Part shown: in pieces, positions 1 through 6,272 of the stretch | Position numbering within the stretch: position 1 is the first letter of the stretch | How the letters are laid out: every line of letters starts with the position of its first letter | The notes under the pieces: generated by a model | Told to the model about the DNA's origin: nothing | The model's input: the letters and a program-made list of their open reading frames with translations, nothing else | Databases searched by the model: none | Position numbers and translations under genes: made by a program | Source of the DNA: Synergistaceae bacterium | Lineage (GTDB): Bacteria > Synergistota > Synergistia > Synergistales > Synergistaceae | DNA: 8,448 nt | Reading direction: 5' to 3' | NCBI GenBank assembly: GCA_031271065.1 | Contig: JAISWP010000233.1 | Coordinates: 1-8,448 of the forward strand

Positions 1-7
1 CCGCGCT

Positions 8-271
8 TTACAGAATTTTTGCAGTTTCGTCGTCCGGACGGGCTATGACGTGAGTGGAAACCACCGTCCCGAGTACACTCGCAGCCGCCGCTCCAGCGTC
101 GACCGCCGCCTTTACCGCGCCTACGTCCCCGGTGACTGTGACCGTCACTAAAGCGCCGCCCGATACTTTCTTGCTGACCAGCTGCACGTTAGCGGATTTC
201 ACCATCGCGTCCAGCGCCTCTATCGCCCCCACGAGGCCTCTTGTCTCTATCATCCCTACGGCTTCCTGCAC
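8..271 (-). CDS. pduJ: PduJ-like hexameric microcompartment shell protein
   Basis: This is a single-BMC-domain shell protein of 87 residues, against about 91 for enterobacterial PduJ. It would form flat hexamers that tile the microcompartment facets. The family signature is clear: GMIETRGLVGAIEALDAMVK at the N-terminus, GDVGAVKAAVDAGAAAA in the middle and HVIARP near the end. The edge lysine in AMVKSANV is present. The start is GTG at 271: a strong GGGGAGG lies 9 nt upstream, and residues 1-6 align with other PduA/J N-termini, whereas starting at Met7 would remove the first strand. The gap to the upstream shell gene is 22 nt. The pore loop (SKKVSGGALVTV) is one residue longer than, and unlike, the usual YEKIGSGLVTV, so transport selectivity may differ. 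The stop TAA is at 8-10. It was named J rather than A for its position after the K-like gene; the family call is firm, the letter less so. Confidence 0.93.
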   Translation of the reverse strand: MQEAVGMIETRGLVGAIEALDAMVKSANVQLVSKKVSGGALVTVTVTGDVGAVKAAVDAGAAAASVLGTVVSTHVIARPDDETAKIL

Positions 272-280
272 GGAACGCCA

Positions 281-287
281 CCTCCCC
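281..287 (-). promoter_or_regulatory. Ribosome binding site deciding the GTG start of the pduJ-like gene
   Basis: GGGGAGG on the minus strand, 9 nt before the GTG at 271. No ATG gives a full-length BMC domain, so this site supports GTG initiation. Confidence 0.7.
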
Positions 288-293
288 AGTCGA

Positions 294-1031
294 TTATTTC
301 GGTTTCCTGCCGCCTTTAGGCTTATGTCTTGGAGCGGATTTCTGACCGCCGCGGGCCCCTTTTGACGCGTCGTCTGAGTGAGCGCTCTCGGCCTTCTCAG
401 GTTCGGGCTCCGGCGCTGGTTCAGGAATCGGTTCCGGATCCGCTTCGGGTTCCGGCGTTATTTCGGGCCTCGCTTCCGGCGCAGGCTCATCCGGCGGTTC
501 GCAGACCTGCGGTTCAGGCTCCGGCACCGCGCCGCCAGGTTCGTCGATATCTATCTCACAGCACACGACGGGTTCGTCATGGGCCGGAGGATTATCCGCC
601 GGCTCATCGGCCGCCTTCTCGCAGACCGCGAATGACTCCGCCTGAGCTGAAGGGGTTTTTTCGTTCTCGCCTGTCTCGCCTGAAACAGAGACGAGTTCGG
701 ATGGGACTTGGGGCGCCAGTTCCGATTTTTTCTCCGAGAGCTGGGTATCTTTGTTCCAGACCATTACGTCTCCGAGACCTGCCGCCGGACGCGGGATGAC
801 GTCCGAGGACCAGACGCGGGACACTCCGCCGGCGACCGTTCTCGCGGCGTCTATGGCGGCTTTGACCGCCCCCACGTCTCCTATGATTTTAATCGTTATG
901 CAGCCGCTGCCTCTCGAATTTTCACGCCCTACGAGCCGGACGTTGGCTGCCTTGAGAGCCGCGTCCGCGGCCGCTATAGCCGCCGCGAGCCCGACAGTTT
1001 CTATGAAGCCGAGGGCTTTGCCGTTATTCAT
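294..1031 (-). CDS. pduK: PduK-like shell protein with long Glu/Pro-rich tail
   Basis: The protein has 245 residues in two parts. Residues 1 to about 92 are a BMC shell domain (ALGFIETVGLAAAIAAADAA, GDVGAVKAAIDAA, SSDVIPRP) that should form hexamers in the microcompartment shell. The rest, about 150 residues, looks disordered: a Ser/Glu linker, an acidic Glu-Pro repeat stretch (about 164-212), then a basic Lys/Arg/Gly tail (about 224-245). Known PduK proteins are about 160 residues with a shorter extension, so this tail is unusually long. Cysteines sit at 137, 157, 158 and 177 in the tail and at 44 next to the pore loop. The start was placed at the ATG at 1031, preceded by AAGGAGGA. A longer frame opening at 1112 would overlap pduH by 64 nt and add 27 residues with no BMC similarity. 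Position after pduH matches PduK in Firmicutes-type operons. The tail's role is unknown; it could hold cargo, tether compartments or bind a metal. Confidence 0.87.
   Translation of the reverse strand: MNNGKALGFIETVGLAAAIAAADAALKAANVRLVGRENSRGSGCITIKIIGDVGAVKAAIDAARTVAGGVSRVWSSDVIPRPAAGLGDVMVWNKDTQLSEKKSELAPQVPSELVSVSGETGENEKTPSAQAESFAVCEKAADEPADNPPAHDEPVVCCEIDIDEPGGAVPEPEPQVCEPPDEPAPEARPEITPEPEADPEPIPEPAPEPEPEKAESAHSDDASKGARGGQKSAPRHKPKGGRKPK
396..542 (-). repeat. Degenerate Glu-Pro codon repeat inside the pduK-like gene
   Basis: On the plus strand this stretch reads as imperfect repeats of GGTTCCGG/GGCTCCGG-type units, which encode alternating Glu-Pro and Asp/Ala-Pro on the minus strand (residues about 164-212). 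Such tracts commonly change length between strains. The repeat is degenerate and unit borders are not sharp. Confidence 0.6.
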
Positions 1032-1041
1032 CTCCGCCCAT

Positions 1042-1049
1042 TCCTCCTT
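1042..1049 (-). promoter_or_regulatory. Ribosome binding site for the pduK-like gene
   Basis: AAGGAGGA on the minus strand lies at the end of pduH. The GGAGG core is 11 nt before the ATG at 1031. It supports this ATG over the longer frame that starts inside pduH. Confidence 0.65.
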
Positions 1050-1429
1050 CAATGCGTCTCCGCCATCACTGGTTCGCCCTTCGACATCCGCGCGGCGGTC
1101 TGTCCCAGCCATCGCAGAGTTCCAGGCGTCGCGGCGGAACGCTCCAGATACGGAACATTCGCGACAGATACCAGGGCTATCGCCCCTCTGCGCTCAGAGT
1201 CTATTCCTACGCCTACCTCCAGACGGGACCTCAGGCAGGCAATGCGGGCCAGGTCCGGCGAGTTCCCGGACCTCACATCCCAGGCCAGGGGAACTCCCTC
1301 CTCCTCGCAGCCCGCGGCCACATGACGGGCGGACGCCTCGTCAAACGAAGGGTCTGTCACGAGCCACACGGACGGTTTGGTCTCGGGCAGAGCGTCCGGG
1401 CTTCCTACCCGTCCGAACCAGGCGCTCAT
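1049..1429 (-). CDS. pduH: Diol dehydratase reactivase small subunit
   Basis: PduH, the small subunit of the factor that reactivates B12-dependent diol/glycerol dehydratase. With PduG it swaps damaged cobalamin out of the inactivated holoenzyme; the small subunit resembles the dehydratase medium subunit and is thought to replace it during the exchange. The protein has 126 residues, against about 116 in Salmonella, with about ten extra at the N-terminus. Family features seen are the CEEEGVPLAW segment (about 45-54) and the C-terminal LGQTAARMSKGEPV. The ATG overlaps the pduG stop in an ATGA arrangement, and GGAGG lies 7 nt upstream within pduG, so the two are probably translationally coupled. 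The family is poorly conserved, so the call leans on both motifs and position. Confidence 0.92.
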   Translation of the reverse strand: MSAWFGRVGSPDALPETKPSVWLVTDPSFDEASARHVAAGCEEEGVPLAWDVRSGNSPDLARIACLRSRLEVGVGIDSERRGAIALVSVANVPYLERSAATPGTLRWLGQTAARMSKGEPVMAETH

Positions 1430-3261
1430 TTCCGCCCCTCCACCGATGAAAGCACAAGCCCCGTGGCGACCGCGTTTCTGGGGCCCTCGGTGGAGCGTAT
1501 GTTCCCCCTGCCCGCCACTATTCCGTAACGGGAGAGGGCGTCGGTGATCATCGCGGCAATTTCGAAATCCTTGGCCGAGCCGCCGACCAGTATGACATAA
1601 TCGACGAGCCGGATATTGCTGCCGGGGGCCACCTGTTCCAGCGCCCTCACGGCATTTTTCACGAACACTTCCTGTTTTGCCTTTCTTCTCGTGCTCCTCA
1701 CCTTTTCCACGCTGATGTTGGGCAGCATGAGAGGCTGAAGCATGTCGTTCTCGTGCAGCAGCGATACTCTGCCGTACACACCTGGGTCCAGAGGCTCGTC
1801 GAAGAACCTGACGGTGCCGTCCTCCTGCCGTATGTGATACGCGCTCTCGGCTTTGCAGAGCGGGTATCTCTTTATCGCTTCCGCCAGATCCATGTCCTCT
1901 ATGCCTAGTTCGCTGGCTATTATGGTGTTGACCAGATTTCCCGCGCCGGCGAGATGGGTGAGCGTCACCGCGCCGTCCGTTTTCATGAAGGACGCGTCAG
2001 AACTGCCAGCTCCGAGGTCCAGTATGGCCACCGGCGGTTTCGTCCCGGGAGTCGTGAGGGCTCCCCGTATCGCCATGTCTGCCTCTATGCCCCCGACCTC
2101 GACTTTGACGCCCAGTTCCCGCGAAACGGCGACAGCCAGGCGCTGCATCGGCAGTTCCTCCGTCTTTACCATAACCGCGAGGGCGACCCCTGATTCAAGA
2201 GAGAATTCCCCCGCCACTCCGCCCGTCACCTTCTGGGGAACGAGCGTATCGACGGCGAGCAGGTCCTGTATATAGATATCTCCTATTGGTATGTCGGTCA
2301 TATCCGACATTGTCCTGCGCACCCGTTCCATCATGCCGCCCACGTTGGTCCCCGGCTGTCCGAAGATATTTTCCACCGGATAACAGGCGATCACCGTATT
2401 CTGTATGGCTTCCGCCCCGTCCTCCACATTGACGGTGCGCTTGCCCTGGGGTCCCAGGATGTACAATTCTCCCGCCGGTATTCTGCGTTCGCGCACCTCT
2501 CCGAGAGGAGTGCGGATCACGACCGCCGAGCGGTTTCCGACGAGAGCCCGGGCCACCGGAACTATCTGTCTCGTTTCCTCGGGGGAGAGTTCGAAAAGCG
2601 AGGCGATATCGTAAGGATTCGACAGCAGCGAGACCACCCGTCCGGGAGGCGCGACTTCCACGCAGCATCTCATCCCCAGAGGAACCCTGTCAATGGCGCC
2701 CACTTCGTCCACCACCGGGATGACCTTCGGCAGACGGTTCACGATCAGCACGCCGTCGTCGGACTGGCATATCGCGGCTGTTATATTGACTCCCCTCGCC
2801 ATAGCGGAGGATATGCCGGCCGCCGCAGCCTCGTAGTCGTGTTTCGCGGCTATGACGGGGATCACCGAATCCCCTTCCCGCGCTGAGGACAGATCCTCGA
2901 ACGCCACGGACACTCCCAGCCCGACTCCTATGCCGCCGGGTGTCGCCGGGTTGTGTCCTATCATCGTGGACTCAGTCACTATGGTCTCCGTGACGGTCTC
3001 CATGGCCACGTCGCCTATGACTGGCGCGGCTCTGTTGAGGCGGATGATGTCAACGGCGCTGAAATCGTCGCGTTTGTATCCGGCGCGCTCGAGCGCCATA
3101 CCCAGCGACGAACGCAGCCCGGCGATGTTCTGCAGCGTTCCCTTTATACCGGTGGTAGCGCTGATGCCGGTCGCCAGAAACGTCACGTTCCTGCCCTCAA
3201 CGCGGGCCAGCGCCGTTTCGGTGGTCGCGTTTCCAATGTCGATGCCAGCTGTTATTGCCAT
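1426..3261 (-). CDS. pduG: Diol dehydratase reactivase large subunit (ATPase)
   Basis: PduG, the ATP-dependent large subunit of the dehydratase reactivase, 611 residues, against about 610 in Salmonella, so full length. It acts with PduH inside the microcompartment to release inactive cobalamin from PduCDE. The Hsp70/actin-type ATPase elements are visible: phosphate-1 GIDIGNATTE (6-15), phosphate-2 DLGAGSSDASF (415-425) and the adenosine motif VILVGGSAKDF (556-566). The middle contains the family's swivelling domain (about 90-250). The ATG at 3261 is preceded by GTGAGGA about 7 nt upstream. The gene starts 81 nt after pduE, the largest gap in the operon, and that gap holds a strong hairpin. 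It ends in a 4-nt overlap with pduH. I see no frameshift or missing motif. Confidence 0.97.
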   Translation of the reverse strand: MAITAGIDIGNATTETALARVEGRNVTFLATGISATTGIKGTLQNIAGLRSSLGMALERAGYKRDDFSAVDIIRLNRAAPVIGDVAMETVTETIVTESTMIGHNPATPGGIGVGLGVSVAFEDLSSAREGDSVIPVIAAKHDYEAAAAGISSAMARGVNITAAICQSDDGVLIVNRLPKVIPVVDEVGAIDRVPLGMRCCVEVAPPGRVVSLLSNPYDIASLFELSPEETRQIVPVARALVGNRSAVVIRTPLGEVRERRIPAGELYILGPQGKRTVNVEDGAEAIQNTVIACYPVENIFGQPGTNVGGMMERVRRTMSDMTDIPIGDIYIQDLLAVDTLVPQKVTGGVAGEFSLESGVALAVMVKTEELPMQRLAVAVSRELGVKVEVGGIEADMAIRGALTTPGTKPPVAILDLGAGSSDASFMKTDGAVTLTHLAGAGNLVNTIIASELGIEDMDLAEAIKRYPLCKAESAYHIRQEDGTVRFFDEPLDPGVYGRVSLLHENDMLQPLMLPNISVEKVRSTRRKAKQEVFVKNAVRALEQVAPGSNIRLVDYVILVGGSAKDFEIAAMITDALSRYGIVAGRGNIRSTEGPRNAVATGLVLSSVEGRK

Positions 3262-3292
3262 TGCCCTGTCCTCACCGCCTGACCGGGATCAT

Positions 3293-3319
3293 TCCTCCGG
3301 CGGACGAGCCGCCGGAGGA
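3293..3319 (-). promoter_or_regulatory. Intercistronic hairpin between pduE and pduG
   Basis: A perfect 11-bp GC-rich stem (arms 3293-3303 and 3309-3319) with a 5-nt loop lies in the 81-nt gap. On the minus-strand RNA it is followed by AUGAUCCC and not by a U-tract, so it is not a standard intrinsic terminator. The 3' arm contains GGAGGA, which would be hidden in the stem. It may act as an mRNA processing or stability element that sets dehydratase versus reactivase levels; this role is inferred. Confidence 0.7.
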
Positions 3320-3342
3320 GCATATCCCTTCATAAAATATCT

Positions 3343-3861
3343 CTAATCCGTGGACGGCAGATCGCCCTTCAGCAGCTTGCGCCTCTGATAGACGTCGGCT
3401 GCCTCCCGAACGAAACCGGCGCACACGGCCGCGCCGTACTGATTCTGCAGTTCCTCAGCCATCGCCAGCAGCTCTTCCTTGGTGGAGCGATGCGGGCGCA
3501 GGCTGTTGTACATTTCGAGAATGCGGGCATCCGGGATTTTCGTCATCTCGCTGGCCCTGCCGAAGTTGAGAGCGATCTGAGCGCGGCCGACGGCAGCGGC
3601 TATGTCGCCCTGTATCTTAAGGACGTCAGGGGAAATACGGAAATCGTCGAAGGTCACGCGTCCGCTCTCGACATTCTCGAGAGTCAGCTCTTCAAAGGGA
3701 ATGCCTCGGGGGCTCTTGAGCAGATCCTTGCGCTTCACGCCGAGGGGATAATCCGCCGCGGAGATGCCGCTGTCAGGAGCGCCCTTTGCCGGGGCGGCGC
3801 CGCCTATCTCTTTTAAAACCTGCCGGACTACGTTCGCAATGAGTTCTTCATTCTGTGCCAT
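3343..3861 (-). CDS. pduE: Diol/glycerol dehydratase small subunit
   Basis: PduE, the small (gamma) subunit of adenosylcobalamin-dependent diol/glycerol dehydratase, 172 residues, against about 173 in Salmonella. It completes the (alpha-beta-gamma)2 enzyme. Conserved blocks are YPLGVKR, FDDFRISPDVLKIQGDIA, ALNFGRASEM, LRPHRSTKEELL and CAGFVREAADVYQRRKLLKG. The N-terminus (NEELIANVVRQVLKEIG) is an amphipathic helix like the encapsulation helix of PduD, followed by an Ala/Pro/Gly linker. Two in-frame ATGs are possible, at 3867 and 3861. I chose 3861 because AGAGGTG lies at 3869-3875, only 3 nt (GAGG core) before the first but 9 nt before the second. The gap to pduD is then 12 nt. The family and role are certain; the start is uncertain by two residues. 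Confidence 0.97.
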   Translation of the reverse strand: MAQNEELIANVVRQVLKEIGGAAPAKGAPDSGISAADYPLGVKRKDLLKSPRGIPFEELTLENVESGRVTFDDFRISPDVLKIQGDIAAAVGRAQIALNFGRASEMTKIPDARILEMYNSLRPHRSTKEELLAMAEELQNQYGAAVCAGFVREAADVYQRRKLLKGDLPSTD

Positions 3862-3868
3862 AGTCATC

Positions 3869-3875
3869 CACCTCT
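3869..3875 (-). promoter_or_regulatory. Ribosome binding site deciding the pduE start
   Basis: AGAGGTG on the minus strand overlaps the pduD stop. Its spacing suits the ATG at 3861 better than the ATG at 3867. Confidence 0.55.
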
Positions 3876-4539
3876 ATTCGAAGGACACCGCAAGCTCAAC
3901 CGGCGCTTTGGAGGGATCCTGGAACGACGCTTCCTTGTTGTGAAGAAGCGCGGCCAGTCCCTGGTAGCGGGGGCGTGCCATCGGGTCATTGTTTGTCGGT
4001 ACCGGGGTCGGGCTCTCGCCTTTTGCGTACTTCGCGGCGTTCTTGCCTATGGCGCGGAACGTCGGAAGATCGATGACCGGGGACTGCGGGAAGAGTTCCA
4101 GATTCGACAGCGGAGCCAGGTTGCGCTGATGTATTATCGAGGTCCCCCGCGACAGGATGCCTATTCCTATGCCGGAGCCTGAGAGACGGGCAGCCTGGTG
4201 GGCCATGAACGCCACGTCGGAGGTGTGATAGACCCTGATGACGCGCACGTGCAGTCCCTCTTCCTCAGTGCCGGCGAATACCTGACGCAGCACCGCCGAC
4301 AGCGGAATACCGACTATCGTCGTTTTGAACGTCGTAGCGAACGCCGGAGAGATGGCGAGAACCACTTCCTTGGGGTCGGTGCCGCGGGACGCGGGGCCTT
4401 TCTCCTGAAGCGAGACGCCTGCCACTGCTTCGGGAGCCGCGGTCACTGCCGCGGCGGAAGCGGGCGCCGCGCCGGATGCTTCTATCTCGGCCAGAACTTC
4501 AGTTACAATCTTTTCGAGCAGTTCAGGATTAATCTGCAT
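3874..4539 (-). CDS. pduD: Diol/glycerol dehydratase medium subunit
   Basis: PduD, the medium (beta) subunit of B12-dependent diol/glycerol dehydratase, 221 residues, against about 224 in Salmonella. With PduC it forms the surface that holds adenosylcobalamin. Conserved segments include RVIRVYHTSDVAFMAHQAARLSGSG (part shown here: SDVAFMAHQAARLSGSG), GIGILSRGTSIIHQRNL, PLSNLELFPQSP, IGKNAAKYAKGESPTPVP and MARPRYQ. Residues 1-20 form an amphipathic helix (INPELLEKIVTEVLAEIE) followed by an Ala-rich linker to about residue 50; in the Salmonella protein this extension targets the whole dehydratase to the shell lumen. The ATG at 4539 is preceded by AAGGGTGG about 9 nt away. It follows pduC by 22 nt. 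No anomalies were seen. Confidence 0.97.
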   Translation of the reverse strand: MQINPELLEKIVTEVLAEIEASGAAPASAAAVTAAPEAVAGVSLQEKGPASRGTDPKEVVLAISPAFATTFKTTIVGIPLSAVLRQVFAGTEEEGLHVRVIRVYHTSDVAFMAHQAARLSGSGIGIGILSRGTSIIHQRNLAPLSNLELFPQSPVIDLPTFRAIGKNAAKYAKGESPTPVPTNNDPMARPRYQGLAALLHNKEASFQDPSKAPVELAVSFE

Positions 4540-4561
4540 AATCTCGTGCCACCCTTCTTCC

Positions 4562-6235
4562 TTATATATCTTCAGCGCGGATGGCCCACGGGATGGACTT
4601 GATCTCTTCCCATCTCTCGTCGGACATCTTATATCCTGTTCCGGGGCCCATGTAGGTGTTCGGATCGTTGACAGCGCTGTATACTGTCCCGTCGCTCGCC
4701 ACCCACGCCGACGTCTGGAGGTAGTCGCCGGCGACGCGCTGCCGCATCATCAGTATGAGGGACTCGGCAACGTCACGGAAGCCGCGCTTCGCGAGGGCTT
4801 TCGCCACGTCGACTCCGGTGATGCCCTCTTTCATCAGGCGCTCCGCCGCTTTCAGGTCCTCGGGGATATTGCGGTCGCCGATGTCCTTCGAGCCGAACGC
4901 GTAGGTGCAGGCTTCGACCTCGTCGTCGGTGATCGGTGGGAAGCCGAGTTCCTCGAAGACGGCCTGCATGGCGCGGCCGGCCTTGCTGCGGACCGCTATG
5001 ACGTCCTCCTCCTGCACGGGACGGAGCCCGCCGTCGACCTTGAAGTCGCGCTGCAGGGCGAGGTAGTCGTCAACATCCGCGATATCCCAGTTGGAGCCGG
5101 CGAACATGTTGTCGTAGTTCGGGACCGCCGAGTAGCCGGAGAATATCCAGTCGGTGCCGGGCAGGAACTGAGGCATCGTGCGGGCCGTCCTGCGCTGGTC
5201 GGAGTGGGTGAAGGTCTGGTCGTTGCCGCTGGCGACTTCCAGGTCGAGGCACATCGTGATGAGGTTCTCGGCCGTGACCGCGCGCAGACCCGACGGAACC
5301 GCTCCCGGGACTCCTATGCAGGAGATGGAGCCGTTCTGGAGTCCCTGGACTCCCGCGCCCTTGGTGACCATGATGCAGAGCGTCTCCAGATAGAGCATGG
5401 ATTTGCCCTCGGCCGCGCCCATCTGGACCTCGGAGCCTGTGCCGGAGGTGAAGCGCATCTTGAGTCCGCGGCTAGCGTAGGCGGAGGCGAGGAAAGACTT
5501 CGACCAGGGAGTGTCGTCGCCGTCGACGAACACGCGCTCGGTTCCGTATACGGAGACCGTCTCGGCGTAGTGAGTGAGACCGCGCATTCCGACTTCGAGT
5601 TCGAACGCCTCTTCGAGGGCGTCCTGGGAGAGCGTGCCGCGGCGTCCGACCTGTCCTCCGACGAGAAGGGCAAGGGCGTTGAAGGGACCGTAACGCACGA
5701 CTCCGACAGTAGTCTCGATCTCCTTGAAACCGCGGAACGTCGCCTCGGCCGCGTCCGCCGCCAGCATGACCGGGTGGTCCTTAGCGCTGGTGACGTGGGC
5801 CTGGTTGGCGGGGGTCTGACGGCAGCGCATCTTCTGCATGGCCATCATCATCTCGACGACGTTCATGGTCTCCAGCACCCGGGCCACCTTAGCGGGGGTA
5901 AGGGCCGTAAAGAGCCGGATGCACTCGGTGCGGGGGACGTTGATGTCCACGAGCATGCGGGAGAGCTCTATTTCGCTCTTCGCCATAGCTTCCGTGGCGT
6001 TTTTGGTGTTTACCGCGTAGTCCGCCACGAACTGCTCGATGGCGGTGAACTCGGAACGCGGTTTCCCGTCCATCTCTACGATCTTGTCGCCTTCGATCTT
6101 TATGGACGGTTTCGGATCCTGGGGGCTGCCCATTGCATAAAGTCCAACTTCGATCCACTCCCCGATGAAACCATCGAGGTGGACCGGACGGTTTTCCAGC
6201 GCTTCAAATCTCTTGCTGCGTTTTGTGCCAGCCAT
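4562..6235 (-). CDS. pduC: Diol/glycerol dehydratase large catalytic subunit
   Basis: PduC, the large (alpha) subunit of adenosylcobalamin-dependent diol/glycerol dehydratase, 557 residues, against 554 in Salmonella and Klebsiella. It is the TIM-barrel catalytic subunit that radically converts 1,2-propanediol to propionaldehyde, or glycerol to 3-hydroxypropionaldehyde. By alignment from memory the Klebsiella oxytoca active-site residues Q141, H143, E170, E221, Q296, D335 and S362 fall at Q145, H147, E174, E225, Q300, D339 and S366 here, a constant +4 shift with no gap up to there. Signature blocks include NVVEMMMAMQKMR, YAETVSVYGTE, GLQNGSISCIG, NDQTFTHSD and FSGYSAVPNYDNMFAGSN. I chose the ATG at 6235 over an in-frame TTG at 6241, because AAGGTGG sits about 7 nt before the ATG. 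Propanediol versus glycerol preference cannot be read from these residues. The upstream RNA can fold over the ribosome binding site. Confidence 0.98.
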   Translation of the reverse strand: MAGTKRSKRFEALENRPVHLDGFIGEWIEVGLYAMGSPQDPKPSIKIEGDKIVEMDGKPRSEFTAIEQFVADYAVNTKNATEAMAKSEIELSRMLVDINVPRTECIRLFTALTPAKVARVLETMNVVEMMMAMQKMRCRQTPANQAHVTSAKDHPVMLAADAAEATFRGFKEIETTVGVVRYGPFNALALLVGGQVGRRGTLSQDALEEAFELEVGMRGLTHYAETVSVYGTERVFVDGDDTPWSKSFLASAYASRGLKMRFTSGTGSEVQMGAAEGKSMLYLETLCIMVTKGAGVQGLQNGSISCIGVPGAVPSGLRAVTAENLITMCLDLEVASGNDQTFTHSDQRRTARTMPQFLPGTDWIFSGYSAVPNYDNMFAGSNWDIADVDDYLALQRDFKVDGGLRPVQEEDVIAVRSKAGRAMQAVFEELGFPPITDDEVEACTYAFGSKDIGDRNIPEDLKAAERLMKEGITGVDVAKALAKRGFRDVAESLILMMRQRVAGDYLQTSAWVASDGTVYSAVNDPNTYMGPGTGYKMSDERWEEIKSIPWAIRAEDI

Positions 6236-6242
6236 TCTCAAG

Positions 6243-6266
6243 CCACCTTCCTTATTTTAAGGGTGG
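6243..6266 (-). promoter_or_regulatory. Hairpin covering the pduC ribosome binding site
   Basis: In the 37-nt gap between pduB and pduC the minus-strand RNA has CCACC (6262-6266) facing GGTGG (6243-6247), with an inner CUU/AAG pairing and a small A/T loop. The right arm is part of the GGAAGGTGG ribosome binding site of pduC. The stem is about 8 bp with a 3-nt bulge, so it is only moderately stable. A role in tuning or coupling pduC translation is inferred. Confidence 0.5.
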
Positions 6267-6272
6267 ATACCG

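Noticed and set aside
329..799. Plus-strand Arg/Pro-rich frames opposite the pduK-like tail
   Set aside because: They are the antisense reading of the Glu-Pro repeat, and low complexity explains the open frames.
1032..1112. N-terminal extension of the pduK-like protein by 27 residues
   Set aside because: It would overlap pduH and precede the conserved BMC start. A good ribosome binding site exists for the ATG at 1031.
3293..3319. Intrinsic terminator between pduE and pduG
   Set aside because: The stem is strong, but no U-tract follows on either strand within a few bases (minus-strand RNA continues AUGAUCCC), and pduG is clearly part of the operon.
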